Assembly: GCA_964020155.1 (NCBI GenBank)
Contig: OZ026554.1
Coordinates: 1,541,747 to 1,605,746 of the forward strand
Length of the DNA stretch: 64,000 nt
Origin: Chondrilla cf. caribensis
Taxonomy: Eukaryota; Porifera; Demospongiae; Chondrillida; Chondrillidae
Reading direction: 5' to 3'
Shown: positions 25,483-38,884 of the stretch, piece after piece
How positions within the stretch are numbered: position 1 is the stretch's first letter
How the letters are laid out: the number at the start of each line of letters is the position of its first letter
Position numbers and translations under genes: made by a program
The notes under the pieces: generated by a model
The model's database searches: none
Seen by the model: the letters and a program-made list of their open reading frames with translations, nothing else
What the model was told of the DNA's origin: nothing

Positions 25483-27659
25483 ATGAAGGGAGCATTCTTA
25501 TTCCTACTAGCCCTGGTGCCATTCATTCTGCTGAGTACCGCAGGTATAAAGTTGATGATGTATATAATATTATAATAATTATTATTTTATTCTCTTGAGG
25601 GGACAGGGTACTGTTTTGTACATGCATGTACAGTGATATTGAAATAACATAATATATTGTTAATTTATACCTAACTGCAGATGCTAGTGGTATAGCACAA
25701 CTTGTTCCAGCAGGCAGAATCAAGTTTGGATCCTATTGCCAATGGTACTTGGGTTATGACGACTGCAATTTATGCTTTGTTGGACCCAGCCCATTACATC
25801 AGCATTGGTACTTTGTCTATGTCTCCTCAAAGCCTGGAAAATTTCTGATCGTCAGCCATCCAGTTCCTAACAAGGCGCTCAAAGTTGAATGCAATCCTTC
25901 CGGTTGCAATCTGAAAATAGTACCAATTCCTCAATTGTACAATGGCTGGGCACTTCCAGCTGGAATAGGAGATGAATATTTCTTTTGTAAAGAAGAAATA
26001 AAAGAGCTTTGTTCCATCAAAAGTGCTATCAAACCAAACCTTGCAATCACTGTCTTAAGTAATGGATCTGTAAATGTGACACAGTTTGTCAGGTCATATA
26101 ACCAGCTCTTCTGCTGTCCGGTAAGTGACATATACAACACAGCATGAAGGATTTGGTTATGTATTTGATTTGTGGTACAGTGCACCGCAAATAATCTCAG
26201 CAAATTGAATTGAAATGCAAAATATAACACTATAGTATTTGTTATATTGCAACTGACAGGCTAATACACTTCTATATACAATGTCTACACAGCACTGTGA
26301 TTCCTCATGTAAATATAATTAATAATTAGTACTGTCAATACTTAATATTATATGACATGTACAATAATATTTTATAATGCATGTACAGAAGTTTTAGTAT
26401 TCAAGATTGGTTATAATTCAAATTATTTAAGGGACGCCAGAAAAAAAAAACATATTGCATGCAACATTTGATACTGTATACGTATTTCATTTCATCTCAT
26501 TCACAGGGTGGTCCAACAGCCACACCAACACCACTTAAGGTCTGTGAAAGGCCTCTTGGATTGACACAACATGAGGTTGTGGGGAGAATCAAGAAAGCAC
26601 CTGACTGCCACCAATTCCTCGGCTACAACAACGACACTTGGGCACTGTCCCTTCAAGGACCAAGTCCTGTACATCAACACTGGTCTTTCTTTAGTGGCTC
26701 TGCATCTACTGATGGGTCATTCATGATAGCTACCTACCCAGCTCCAAACAAAGTCTTAAAAGTGGAATGTTCGGTTCCCTCCAGAAAGATTGCTTTGAGA
26801 GGAGCCGCTTCTACATCCTGTTCTCTGAAGCTAGTGAATGCGCCTTGCCCACTGGTGTATGAGACAGAATTCTGCTTTCCAGGAGAAGAGTACATGTTCA
26901 CTAAAGTCAAACCGGATGATCAAACATTCGTGATCAAGAGCGTTCTCAGACCTGATTTGGCTATCACCATTAATGCAGCTAATAATGTTCTTCTTGGCAC
27001 ATCAGGGCAGACTTTCTGCTGTCCTCCAATACAGGTTAGCATTCTGTGACTTTTATTACAATAATATTGCATTGTCTTTTTGATATTGATGTGACATATA
27101 GGATTCATACATGTCTTACACTCACTATTATGTGATAACTAGTAGATTAAGTGTAAATTTGTCTAAAAACATAACAAATTAGTTGTGATATATATGTGCA
27201 AGCTGCAGCAGGACATTATCCAAAGAAACAACCACACATCTCTCAGTGCTGTTACGGTAGTACACACAAGTACAGCTAACAGGCTACAGAAAGGCAGTAA
27301 CTGTTGCCATACTGTATCACCTTTACACAGTATAATATAATACGCTTGTGTATTAGTCTAAGTCTAAGTAATAATACACTTACCCTGCTTTATATTGTAA
27401 CAGTTCACTTAGTACTAAATTAATTCTTGGAAATGAATCAATTACCTGAATTTTTCTGAATCAGACAACATGGCATACTGTAACTTTACAATGCAATAAT
27501 GAATTATCACTGCCATAAGTATTTACATGTAAATATGCATACCATATGTTGTATAATATTACATATACTCCATTTTTATGCATACAGCCAACACCAACAG
27601 TCACTGTGGTCATTCCTACTGAAACACCCACAGTAGAGAAATACAGTGGATATCGTTGA
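25483..27659 (+). CDS. Secreted two-domain beta-trefoil-like protein, gene D
   Basis: Four exons, 25483-25543, 25681-26120, 26507-27034 and 27588-27659, with intron phases 1, 0 and 0, encode 366 residues. Residues 1-20 are a signal peptide (MKGAFLFLLALVPFILLSTA). Exon 2 encodes domain 1 (21-167): G-R-I-K-F, Q-H-W at 61-63, F-L-I-V-S-H-P...A-L-K-V and a closing L-F-C-C-P. Exon 3 encodes domain 2 (168-343), which has a Thr/Pro linker, then V-V-G-R-I, another Q-H-W, F-M-I-A-T-Y-P...V-L-K-V and Q-T-F-C-C-P. Exon 4 is a 23-residue Thr/Pro-rich tail ending YSGYR. The cysteines suggest disulfides, and domain 1 has one N-V-T sequon. Each domain fits a beta-trefoil length. The link to the A-C family rests on the shared pattern and intron position. 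A polyadenylation signal (AATAAA) is at about 28268. Confidence 0.8.
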
Positions 27660-29200
27660 AAGGGTAAAATTTACGGTATGTTAATTGTGTGACATATAAT
27701 TATGTATAGATGACCTGGCACATAGCTATCATGTGAAATGTATATTTATATCTACATGGTCCTTAGTAATTCAGAAGTTAGCCCTACATGTGGCTCATAT
27801 AATATTGTATAGTGATTCCACTGATTTCTGATAGCAGAGTGCAATACTACGTACACGATGAAGGACAATTTGATGTCATTCTGCATTAATGAACCATTTT
27901 GGTCCAGCAATTAACATCTTGCACGCATGTTGCTGGGTCACTTTAAATTCTGAACCATAATTATATGTATTGTTACAGTATTACAATCATGTATATTTTA
28001 TATGTTTTATAGATACTGGATGAAAGAAAATTCAATACTTTACTCAAGGAATAGAGCTACTACAAACTTGATCTAAATTCACGCAAATTACATGAACATT
28101 GCATCATAGGCACAGAAGTTTGTAGTCCAATAATAATATGAATCGTTACAATTCACGCCAAGTGTTAACCATTCGAAAGGTTAATTGCTTGTCTAAGACC
28201 ATCTTCATATTATAAACCTCCACTTGTAAACAAAAATTAATGTACAATGTCATAGAAATTTTAATACAATAAAATGATAATGTGGGAGTGGACCAAGTGA
28301 ACGAAACTGAATTAATTCTAATAAAACCTAACTGTTGGATGCATATGCCTGAAATGCAGAGGCCAAAACCCCACGTTGAGGCAAGGTGGAATACAGGTTA
28401 TTCTGATGTCTTACAAGTTACTACACTTGGTCCAGTAGCATTTACTTGGGCTGAGTGATTGGTACTTGGCATACGTAGCATGATGGTGAATATAATAAGT
28501 CACACAATAGGATCTCATCAGAAAACCTATAATAATTTCATATAGAGTCAATGAACACAATATGGGGGATGCCTTTTATGATTTACACTCATTATTTAAA
28601 TTCAAACTTAAATGACAAACTTAATACATTGTATTTCCTATCTATAAATTATAGTAGTTATCATCCAATGAGAGGAAGGTAGTCGTAATAGAATATGAGA
28701 CCAAAGTTGAGCCGAGATTGGCTGCCATCCGAGTAATTGGGTGATAACTATTTTGTCTTCTGTACAAAATCATGCTTACAGGATCAAACTATTGACAGCA
28801 GAGAGAAGTAAGTCAGCGACAAATGCATATCAATTATAAATAATAATAATAATAATCATATATTATATGATTTAGTTCTATTACAGGTCAACAAACAAAA
28901 CAAAGCACTAATATTAAATAATGCACTTCTATAGTATAACAGATGAACTGGGGCCGTTCTCATGCTTGATCAACACGATTTGCATGTCCAATTAAAGATA
29001 ATGATACTCCCAGTCTAATGTGATGATAGCAGATTAGCATGTCAATCATGCAACAGTGCATAATACAGATTTTGACAATTCAATCAGAAATGTTTGCAAT
29101 AAACATCTTCAGTTCTAATTATATCCTTAGGTAAAGGTTATCAAAAATAAGGGTAACCACAACAACCCTTAAGAGAAAAGTGTACAAGTGACATGTGTGA
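27660..29200. other. Noncoding stretch after gene D
   Basis: The 3'UTR, possibly with an intron (GGGTAAAATT after the stop, TTTTATAG near 28012), then AT-rich sequence with an (AAT)n run near 28840-28860. It is colinear with 40916-42550. Confidence 0.5.
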
Positions 29201-29214
29201 CTGTACAGATACTG

Positions 29215-29840
29215 CCGGAGTGCCTTACTGACCAAACAACGTCAAGCGCAAGCGCCTCAAGTTCCTAAACCCCTTGTGCTTCCACTTGCAGTGCGTCGGG
29301 CTGTATCCCCGCTGGAAATACCACCATTGGGTGTCTTCGCACTCTTCTGTTCCCTGTTAGCACGTCGTTGTAAGCATTCCAACTCCCATACCAACCTGGC
29401 CTCGCGTTCCTCCCATTTATGACACTCCTGTTCCAACACACGATACTTCTCGAGCTTGAACTCGCTCCTCTTTCCATCCTAACTCTTCTGTCGTTATTGT
29501 CTTGTTCCTGTATTCGTACGATCGTCCCTTTCTCTCTCAGCATTTCGACCTTCAACTTGCATATTCTAGCCTCCTGGCTTGTTTACAATTCCACCTGGCT
29601 ATTAGACATTGACTCTTCCCCCTCCTCGATCTCCTCTTGCTTGGCCTGGAGATCCTGTAGGGCTTGCTCATACAGCTCTCATAGCTGAGACACCTCGCCA
29701 TGGAGCTCCTGCTGTCCATTGCTGCTCGCGCCCGCTGTCTCTGCCGTCTGGCCATGGAGCCTAGCATTTTCAGGCTTTAGCCGCTCTAACTCCAACTTTG
29801 CAGTGTCCAGCGCTAGTACTAACGATTCACCCCTTGACAT
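29215..29840 (-). pseudogene. Decayed coiled-coil ORF, probably of mobile origin (unit D)
   Basis: Reading leftwards from an ATG at 29838-29840, the protein begins MSRGESLVLALDTAKLELERL. It is rich in Leu, Glu, Gln and Arg (coiled-coil-like), as in the intact ORF at 43421-43681. A TGA at 29679-29681 stands where unit E has CGA (Arg). Frameshifts follow, and conserved pieces such as KWEEREARLVWELECLQRR continue to about 29257. The segment is clearly more GC-rich than its surroundings. It could be the 5' part of a retroelement gag-like or other transposon ORF. I cannot name a family. Confidence 0.55.
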
Positions 29841-29849
29841 GCTAATTGA

Positions 29850-30420
29850 ATATAGTAGTGTTTTATAGTGTCATGACTTCTAACTGGCTGGTTTTGGCTT
29901 AATCCCTGTCCATAGGTGATATTTGGCAAAACAGTAATGTATGTGTGGTATAGGGCAGCCATTTTGTTTTTGCATCATCCCTACACATAGTACACGGTAT
30001 TATATATACACAGAGTGAGAAAACCATTATTGATTTGACACTGATGTATAGAAGACAAAAGAAGGAAAAAAACAGAAAAAACAAACAAATAAACAAATAA
30101 ACAAGAAGATTTAATCAATTTTAATGTGCATGGGTGAAATCTCAGACACATGTAGCACATTATGACATGGAGCACGTTGAAAGTGCTACACTGGCAGGAT
30201 GAAAAAAAAGAAAAATTGAGATAAAGTATAAAACAGTGAACAAAATACACATAAATAACAAATACAAGCAACAACGAATAAATGGAATTGACTACTAATA
30301 GTTACGACAACAATAACTTGCTGGGGTCCCAGCTCAGGCAATCTTTAGCCCAGAAGATGACTTGCGAAGCAGAGATGGCAATTTTTTCCTGCATCATCCA
30401 GAGTTGATAATATTGGACAG
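29850..30420. other. Noncoding stretch between unit D and the inverted block
   Basis: It begins with sequence shared with 43682-43800 (end of the duplication), followed by an A-rich tract near 30055-30110. No gene is supported. Confidence 0.5.
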
Positions 30421-32760
30421 GTAATATAGATGTACATTGCAACATGTATGCCAAGGACATATGAAATGTAGCTCGGGGGCTACATTAATCGTCACACTTT
30501 AATACTTTGTCACAAAAATCAAAATCCAGTGCTTGGATGATATACATGATAGTTGGAAATGGTGTTGTTGGGCTAGGTGACATATTGTGGACAACTTCAA
30601 TAGAAATGACTAGTCATGGAAACCTCCCTGTGGCTAATGATTTCCACTTAACCTATCCAAATATTGCGACAATCCCGATATATTATTGTGCTTTTGGTCA
30701 CTTGCAAAACAGTGTTTACATTATTATTCCATATACATGGTATTGTTCATCCATCAAAAGTAACAAATTTGCTACATGTCTTGTGGGTGTAACCATGGCT
30801 ACCATATTATATTATGATTGAATATAACATGCAAGCAGCTACTTTGTCTATGACATCCATGCATGGTGGATTTGGATCAACTGAAAAATATTATAGGGCC
30901 AAGATGAATAAATATATTGGGCCAAATTTTAAGAAAACCAATTGATACCTATCAAGGTAGAACACTCAAATCGAAGAATGGTATCTAGATGAAGGTGCGT
31001 AGTGCTTCAGCAACACTGATGAGATGAGTACGTTTAATGAATTTCTCTATAGCCACAGATTCTGAAATTTATTGCACTAAACATTTCGGCATCTGGCTGC
31101 TACCTTCACCAGTGATGCGACTACAAGAATGTATGTACATTGCATTGCAAGTGCAAGTGTGTGATAGTATGCGATGAGTGGGTGATTCATATATGAATGA
31201 TATTAAGTGTATGTCTGTTTTTGTGTTAACTTATATAGATCCAAGGGTTTTCTGTTGAAATATTGTTCTGTAAGTTGTGGGAAGTGTTCCTCTGTCTGAA
31301 TTGTCCATGACTCCAGCAGACATCACTTGGCCGAAGAATTAATATAATGTGTATAGTACTTCCATAAACCTGGGTCCATCCTATGGGTGTCCTGTCTTCT
31401 GTACATGTTCTGCTAAAGCTAAAGTGGCAAAAATTTTTGCCACTTCAGCACTGTTGATAAAGGCTGTGTGCATAACTTCCAGTAGATACTGACAGCTCAG
31501 ATTTCTGTCACTTTCATATTTACACATGCACTATCTTACCACTGTGAGAACTCTACTGCTTCAATAGTGACATCATGCCGGACCACTAAGCTGACACATG
31601 CACTAAATTCAAAAATGTAATTGATTTTACATCATGCATGTGCACATGTTGCTATTCAGTAACTGTTACAGTGGTTGGCTCTGGTTACAATGCTTTTGGA
31701 ATCACTATACTCGCAGCTCGGATTTCTGTCAGTTTGATATAGTTCATGCACATCCTACCACTGGTGAACTCTACTGCTTCAATAGTGACATCATTCTGAC
31801 CACTTAGCTGACACATGCACTAAATTCAAAAATGTGATTGATTTTACATCTTATACACATATTGTTATTCAGTAACTGTGGTTGGCTTGGGTTACAGGGT
31901 TTTGGAATCACTGTGAATACTTCAACTGCTGATTTGTCAGGTTATGTGACAGCTCAGATTTCTAAAACTATTTATCACCATGTGAACTATACAGCTTCAG
32001 CAATGACATCATGCTCAAGTAACCTCTCAGCTGATATGCTAATTGAATAATTCTGATTGATTGCACAACATGCCATTCTGATATCCAGTAACAGTTGTTT
32101 GCTCAAATTACAATGCTTTATTTATCTGATTGTACTGGATATGTCTGTTTTCTTGATGTTAACAAGTTCATACATGCAACTCACTATCCATGCATGCACA
32201 ATCCAATTCTTCATTTTTTCCCACCCTGCAGGTTGTAAAGCTTAATAATAAATTAATAATAATTTTAATAGATCTATATGTAATTAGCCAGTATTTTCAG
32301 ACAAAAGGGCTAATAATTATATATGTATTTTGTCTGGACAACGATCAATGACTATTTTTGGGCAATGTAGTAATACTGTAGATATCACTGAAGTCCTTGT
32401 GTTGACCTGTCTTGATGGGTTGCCAGAAAGTGCAGTAATTATCTAAAGGAACGTCTAGTGGCATTAGTAATCGGGTCCCACCTGTCTCATTGGCACTAAA
32501 CCTGCTGTATTGTACTGCGTTGAAAATGTAAATTTGACACTATTCCCTTCAAACAATCTGATTAGTTGAGAAGCTGAATGTGAAGTATTGCCAGTTCTTC
32601 TAAACTATCCCTCCTAAATTTTTCTCCATTGTGTTGTTTAGTGGGATGCTCATAGCCAACTAATGCCTGTTAAGGTGCATTACATGTAATGCCCATAATA
32701 CATACTCACATATTGTACATACACCTCAACAGGTACTATTTGGATATAGCTATCACATTA
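30420..32760 (-). repeat. Inverted duplicate of parts of 43.86-48.66 kb
   Basis: Read on the minus strand, 30420-30830 matches 48280-48660, 31000-31330 matches 47980-48240, 31375-32030 matches 44.8-45.1 and 47.6-47.95 kb, and 32280-32760 matches 43858-44345. The order is roughly inverted with deletions. It holds two copies of the hairpin element and one foldback element, and no gene. Confidence 0.7.
31422..31445. repeat. Perfect 24-bp self-palindrome of the hairpin element
   Basis: AAGTGGCAAAAA followed at once by its exact complement. The same hairpin, with small loops, is at 45015-45046 and 47871-47902, and in decayed form near 22270 and 35600. It lies inside a dispersed element that runs from the CATGATGTCAC motif to the ACATGTACAGAAGAC motif. 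Confidence 0.75.
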
Positions 32761-32834
32761 TATTATGTTTCTATAATCATAGGACCTTGTTCTCTCTTCT
32801 TTAGGAAGATACCAACTGAGTACATTGTCGTCTA

Positions 32835-33970
32835 CCTGGGTAAAGGTCATCAAAATACATCAAATGGTAACCATAACAACCCTCAAGAGGAATGAAGCCT
32901 TTGAAGGTTCTTCCCACATACCATGCAGATCCTGGTTCATGCTAACGAGGAACGTGCATGAATCCAAGAAATGCTGTAACCTGAGCCAACCACTGTTGCT
33001 CAGCTTTGATGATTCCTAATAATACATTTTCAATTATTACCACCATGTGAACTCTATACTGCTTCTTACAAAACACACTGTATCATCATCTCTGGTATAC
33101 ACGTGAATTATGTACTATATACAATATACATACAGTGCATGTTACTTATCCTCATCACTGCCACACTCATGGAACTGTGCATGTCACATTTTTTCAAATC
33201 GTATTGCTATCAGATATTCTACAAAAGTTACCAATGTTACAACAGTGCTGATGCTGCGTGTTCTCTGTATGATCAAATTCTCAATCCTGACTACTTCCAA
33301 CTGGATTACTACATGTATAAAATCTGGAAAATTGTGATAGACATGAAAATGTTAAATACCCCTAATACATGTGTCATAATAGAACAGACACTGATCCAAA
33401 GCTACAGGAATCATCTACCCCAGGCTTATATAACAATCAGGAATGTCCTTACAACACAACTTTATAATATTTTAAAATACCTGGTTAAAGGTCATCAAAA
33501 TACATCAAATGGTAACCATAACAACCCTCAAAAAGAATGAAGCCTTTGGAAGGTTCTTCCCCACATACCATGCAGATCCTGGTTCATACTAATGAGGAAA
33601 GTGCATGAATCCAAGAAATGCTGTAACCTGAACCAACCACTGTTGCTCAGCTTTGATGATTCCTAATAATACATTTTCAATTACCACCATGTGAACTCTA
33701 TAATGCTTCTTACAATATACTCTGTATCATCATCTCTGCAATACACAAGAATTATGTATACACAATATACAAACAGTGCATGTTACTAAGCCTCCTCACT
33801 GCCACATTCACGGAACTGTGCATGTCTTATTGTAATTGTATTGCTATCAGCTATTTTATATATTAAGTTACCTCTGTTACAACAGCGCTGATGTTTCATG
33901 CTCTCTGCATTGTTACATTCTCTATCCCTGGATATCATACATAAGAAGATTGTGATCATGACATAAAACG
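32835..33970 (+). repeat. Two tandem copies of the dispersed element in unit E
   Basis: Copies begin at about 32838 and 33487, a period of 649 bp, mirroring 20953 and 21604 in unit D. Short open frames here (for example 33103-33540) are not conserved between copies. Confidence 0.75.
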
Positions 33971-34109
33971 TTAATAAAGAATGATTGCGCAATCATAGGA
34001 CTTTTAGTATGGGACAGGTGGTTCTGTATTAGCTATAATGTCCTCCTCAAAAATATTGACCTACAATGATTCGCCCACCCATATGTCATATTTTATAAAG
34101 GATGATGGA

Positions 34110-35400
34110 CACCAATCAAAACTGGTGCATGTATGATACATGCATGAGCATGTATTAGGGGCATTCCATGTATAGCATGTATAACACATACATGCACCTT
34201 AACAGGTATTTGTTAGCTATGATCATCCATCTATGCAACACAATTGTGATAAGTATAGGGAGAGGCGGTTTAGCAGGACTTCACATGCACCTTTCAACCA
34301 ATCAGGTTGTTTGAAGGGGATTGTGTCAAATTTACATTTTCAACCTTTACAATATGAACACAGGACTTCTAGGGATATATATAACAGCATTACTGCAGTG
34401 CACAAAATAATAATTAGACATAGGTCATTGTCCAGACATAATATTATGATCGGCCATTTTGTCTGAAAATACTGGATGATTTTAGATCTATTGTAATTAT
34501 TACCATTTATTATTTAGTTTCACAATGATATGGAGAGAAATAAGAAAACATGTGGGTTTTGGTTACTGAGCTGGAAGTAATAGCTTGTTAACATCAAGAA
34601 AAACGACAATGCAGTACAGTCAGATAAATAAAGAGATTTAAACAACAAATTATCAACAATTCTACTGTCCTATAAAGTTCAATGTACGTAGCTTAAAAAC
34701 AGATTATGATGCCAAAAACTACAATACAACATAATAGAAAATGTCCTTACAATTGAATAAGTATTGTGATTCTTCAATAAAATACAGGGAATGGTAGCCA
34801 TAACAACCCTGAAGAGGAGTGATGCCTTTGACAGGACTTTCCCACATTCTTCCATCCCCTGGTTCCTACTAATCAGCACAGCGATTCCATAAAACATTGT
34901 AATTTGAGCAAACCACTGTCAGGACTTGTGGTGCAACCCAAAAATTTATTGAATTCAGTGTACATGTCAGCTGAGAGGTTGATTGAGCATGATGTCACTG
35001 CTGAAGCTGTAGGGTTCACATAGTGGTAAGATTGTGTTATGAACAACATCAAAGTGATGGAATCTGAGCTGTCTGAAATCAATTCTGAGTCATGTGTACA
35101 ACCTTTAACAACAGCAGGAGGTCATCTTCATAATAATGTAAACTTATACAACATATTATGTTGGCACATTTTGTGACCAAAATTAGGAAATGCATGAACG
35201 ATAATCAGGATTAGCCCAATCCCATTTACATGCATTCAGTGTTACATGGAGTGATAAATCTAGCTCAGCATGCCCATTTTATCTGCCTAACAATGTTGTC
35301 CATATTCGTACGTCCATAATATTTGCATACGTGAGCATGTGTTGTGGGAGTTACATTTTGTGTTAACTTGTAGGGTTCCTGTTTCATGAATATATATCAT
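34110..35400 (+). repeat. Repeat block shared with 45780-47100
   Basis: It starts in a foldback element (ACCTTAACAGGTATTTGTTAG), then about 1.2 kb colinear with 45.8-47.1 kb, including TTTGTCTGAAAATACTGG and the CAGCTGAGAGGTT/GATGTCACTGCTGAAG inverted-repeat material. It is absent from unit D, so it was inserted into E or lost from D. No gene. Confidence 0.65.
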
Positions 35401-37980
35401 TTAACCTTCAAACTAAAAATCAATCACATTTTTGAATGTAGTGCATGTGTCAGCTAAGTGGTCAGTATGATTACACTATGGAAGCAGTAGAGTTCACAGA
35501 GGTAAAATAGTGCATGAACTATATCGAAGTGACAGAAATCTGAGAGCTGTCGGCATTGATTGGAAGTCATGGAACACAAACTTTAACAACAGTGCTGAAG
35601 TGTAAACATGTTTGCCACTTCAGCCTTAGCAGAACATGTACAGTCTCTCAGTTTTACATATATACATAATACGCATATATTATGACTGTATATATATATA
35701 TGTTGTATATAAATAATATTATATTATAGTACATGATTATGAGCCAATCAACAAAACAAAACACCAATAATAAATAATACAAATTTATATACATGCATAA
35801 CAGATGAACATGGGGCAGGTCTCATATACTAGTACAAGGATAATAGGCCAAAGTTTTCCAAAACAAATTTTGGCCTATTAAGTGGGTGGTACTGTATATA
35901 TGTCCGATTAAGGCTATCATACTTCCAGCCTAAAATGTTGACAGTGTATCAAATTACTTGGGTAAACGTCATGAAATACATCAAATGGTAACCATAACAA
36001 CTCTCAAGAGATCTTCCCCACATACTTTGCATATCCTGGTTCACACTAATGAAGGAATTGAGTCCACGAAATGCTGTAACTTGAGACAACCACTGCTTAT
36101 ACTCAACATTGAGGATTCATAACACTACAACAATTATTAGCTACCCCTATGTGAACTCTATTGCTTCAGCAGTGACCCCATGACATCATCAACAATATAC
36201 CAAGTACACATGTTCTGAGAGGTTCAGCATGATGTCACTGATGAAGCAGTAGAGTCTGCTTAGTGGGAAATAGTAGTATCAATCATCAAAGAGAAGAAAT
36301 CTGAGCTGCTAGTAATCAACTGGAAGTCATGCACACATCATAAGACAAAGGTGAGAGAAGGCCCTCTTCGTAGCAATACACAAAATATCTGATAACCATT
36401 GCATACCACACTACAGTATAGGCAGGTACTTTCCTACATTTTTTCAGACCCTAGTTCATACTATAGCTAATGGAGGGAGTGATTCCAAGAACTTTATAAC
36501 TTGAACCAACAACTAGATGTTACTGGACAACATCTTGAAATCAATTTCATTCATTGAGTTTACCATATCAGCTGCATGAGAGGATTAGCATGATGTCACT
36601 GCCAAAGTACTATAGCTCAAACTAGTTGTAAAATTATCATAAACCAAAGTCAAAGGTAAGCAATTGGAAGTCAAACGCAGATCAATACCATCAATGTAAA
36701 TCACATGACTATAGCTACTGTTCATTATCAATTTGAGATAATATTAAATTATTGTACATACAGCAACCAGGGTTGGCAAAACCAAATCACATAACAACTG
36801 CGTCATCCTGCTTATAATGTTTGCCTCCCAAATGGTATATTATACAGCACAGAGTTCTGCTATTCCATAAGATTTGGTGCTATGTGTTCAGCAGGATGTC
36901 AATTATGGGTGTTATACTTTAACCGCAATAGAAATCAGTTTGACCATAGATACCATGGTTCATAGTTCAACCATGTTGTAGTATACATGGTTTAACGAAC
37001 AGATTGCAATGAAGTGAATTGGTTACCTCTGATGGCACAATGAATGCATGTATAATAGTACATAAAAAATACTGAAAACAATGTAAAAGTTTGGTTATGG
37101 TTACTGTACATTGTACTATAATATGTCCAACTCACAATTCAGAATACTGGGTTGATAAGTTCCGTTCATAAATTATTGTTAGGTCCACACAGAATCCTCA
37201 TAAGTGAAATCAACAGTATCATACTGCAACCATTGCTGATAGATGGGGAGATTTTCCTACATTCTCTGAGGAGCCAGTCCACTCTAATGAGGAACGTTAT
37301 TTTAGAGTCAGCTGTTCAGTAGTCTTGATAACAGGATGTGGTATTGCATACGTAAGGGCTATGGGGTACTTTCAGACCACACAAAAATTCATTGAAGAAA
37401 TACTGCTTATTATGATGATTCCCAAATGACTCAACACGTCTGACATACATACTAATTTTCACATTATTTTATAATTATAATATTCTGTATGTGGGAGGTC
37501 TTTGACAATGATAGCTGTTACAGTAGTACACACTTACTACATCATCATCTCTTTTATAAACAAGAATTATGTACAATATACACACAATACATGTTAATAA
37601 GCCTCATCTCATCACTGTCACACTCATGGAACTGTCATGTCTTATTGTTCAAATTGAACTGGCACCTACATGCTATTCTATAAAGGCTACAAACTGCAAT
37701 TGTCACAACAGTGCCAATGCTACATATTCTTCGCATAGTTAAATTTTCAAACCTGATTAACTCCTACTGGGTGATCATGCATGTAAGAAGATAGAGCTGA
37801 GATGAAAACATTAACCCCTGATAGTATATATGCTCAGATGTTCGAAATCAATTAGAAATCAGGCTTTAGTGAAGCCATAGTAAAGTCTCTGTGCCAGCTG
37901 CTTACTACACAATTTGTATTGCTTCTGCTCTCTGCACTATAGCAGTATTAATTTTTATAGTATTACTAGATACAAATATA
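35400..37980. other. Noncoding stretch of unit E
   Basis: A hairpin-element fragment at 35420-35660, then sequence colinear with 22330-24590. About 60 bp near 37005-37080 are extra relative to D. No gene is supported. Confidence 0.55.
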
Positions 37981-37982
37981 AT

Positions 37983-38330
37983 TGTGTGAGGGTCATAGCC
38001 AACTAGTACCTGTTAAGGTGTTTATGTATGAATAATACATGTACCTTAACAGACATTTAGGGAGGACAAGTTTAGCAGTACTGGTAACTACGTCACATGT
38101 ACTTTTTCGACCAATCAGATCGCTTGCATGGAATCGTTTCAAATTCACATTTTCAACATATGCAACAATATTGTACGTGATAGGTTTACAGCCAGTGAGA
38201 AGGTGGGACTTGATTACTAGTGCCACCAGAGGCTACCTCCTTTACTGCACTTCCTGTACAGTATATTACATTCGTCGGGTAGTCAATCAAGGCAGGTTAA
38301 CACAAGGACTTTGGCGTTAGGGACACATTT
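37983..38330 (+). mobile_element. Foldback-type dispersed element in unit E
   Basis: The orthologous position and sequence to 24590-24920, so it was present before the D/E duplication. Confidence 0.6.
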
Positions 38331-38632
38331 ATCAATCGAAAGTACAAAATCCTACTAATTTGGATTATAATAGTACGTTGTAGCATCCCAATTGGTCTCT
38401 CAAATCATAAAGTGGAGTCCACTACACTACAACTTGTTTCTCTGAGTGGATTTGTCCCAGGAATTTGCTTACCTGCATGGACTCTACTGAACATGACATA
38501 TTCACTCCCTTATTTATCTCTTCTAATGGTACTGACTTGTCTATTCTCTGGCTGCTTTCATTATACAATTGCATGTATACCTAAAACTATCAAATAACTG
38601 TACACATTTGCCAAGGAAGTGCTAACCACCAA

Positions 38633-38715
38633 TTGATTGGTGCATGTGACCTGACAGAAAGTAATGTTTAAAAATGAATAAAACCACTTCCTGTCAGGTC
38701 ACATGCACCAATCAA
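38633..38715. promoter_or_regulatory. Promoter-proximal perfect inverted repeat with CCAAT box (E)
   Basis: Two exactly complementary 25-bp arms (38633-38657 and 38691-38715) around a 33-bp loop. The right arm ends in ACCAATCAA, 36 bp before the TATA box. Gene F keeps only the right-arm sequence (about 49051-49075). Confidence 0.65.
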
Positions 38716-38750
38716 ATGGCAGGTAGTAGTTCTTTACTAAATGACAGAGA

Positions 38751-38760
38751 CTATAAAAGG
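38751..38760 (+). promoter_or_regulatory. TATA box of gene E
   Basis: CTATAAAAGG, 134 bp before the ATG at 38885, the same spacing as in gene D. Confidence 0.75.
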
Positions 38761-38884
38761 ACTGGAAAGCTATGCATACAGCAGCAGAATTGGTTCTTGA
38801 CTAAGAGAATCTTGAAATCTAAAGACATCAAGACTTCAATTCCATCAAAGAAGACAAGAATTTCATTTCTATCAGCCTACCAAT

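Larger units (their letters stand above)
20940..29960 (+). repeat. Segmental duplication, unit D (about 9 kb)
   Basis: Colinear with 32825-43840. Both contain, in order, the two tandem dispersed elements, the 22.58-kb block, a foldback element, a promoter palindrome, a four-exon gene and a coiled-coil ORF remnant. The main differences are insertions in the E copy (about 33970-35600, tandem copy at 42.8-43.5 kb) and a longer intron 2 in D. Confidence 0.85.

Noticed and set aside
25681..26120. Ricin-like toxicity for the trefoil-like proteins
   Set aside because: Only a lectin-like fold pattern is visible. No catalytic A-chain or pore-forming domain is present, so a toxin call is not supported.
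30507..30821. 104-codon hydrophobic frame
   Set aside because: It lies in a dispersed inverted block. The copy near 48.3-48.6 kb does not preserve the frame, so coding is unlikely.
33103..33540. 145-codon frame in the tandem dispersed elements
   Set aside because: Other copies of the same element have frameshifts and stops here, and there is no protein-like composition.
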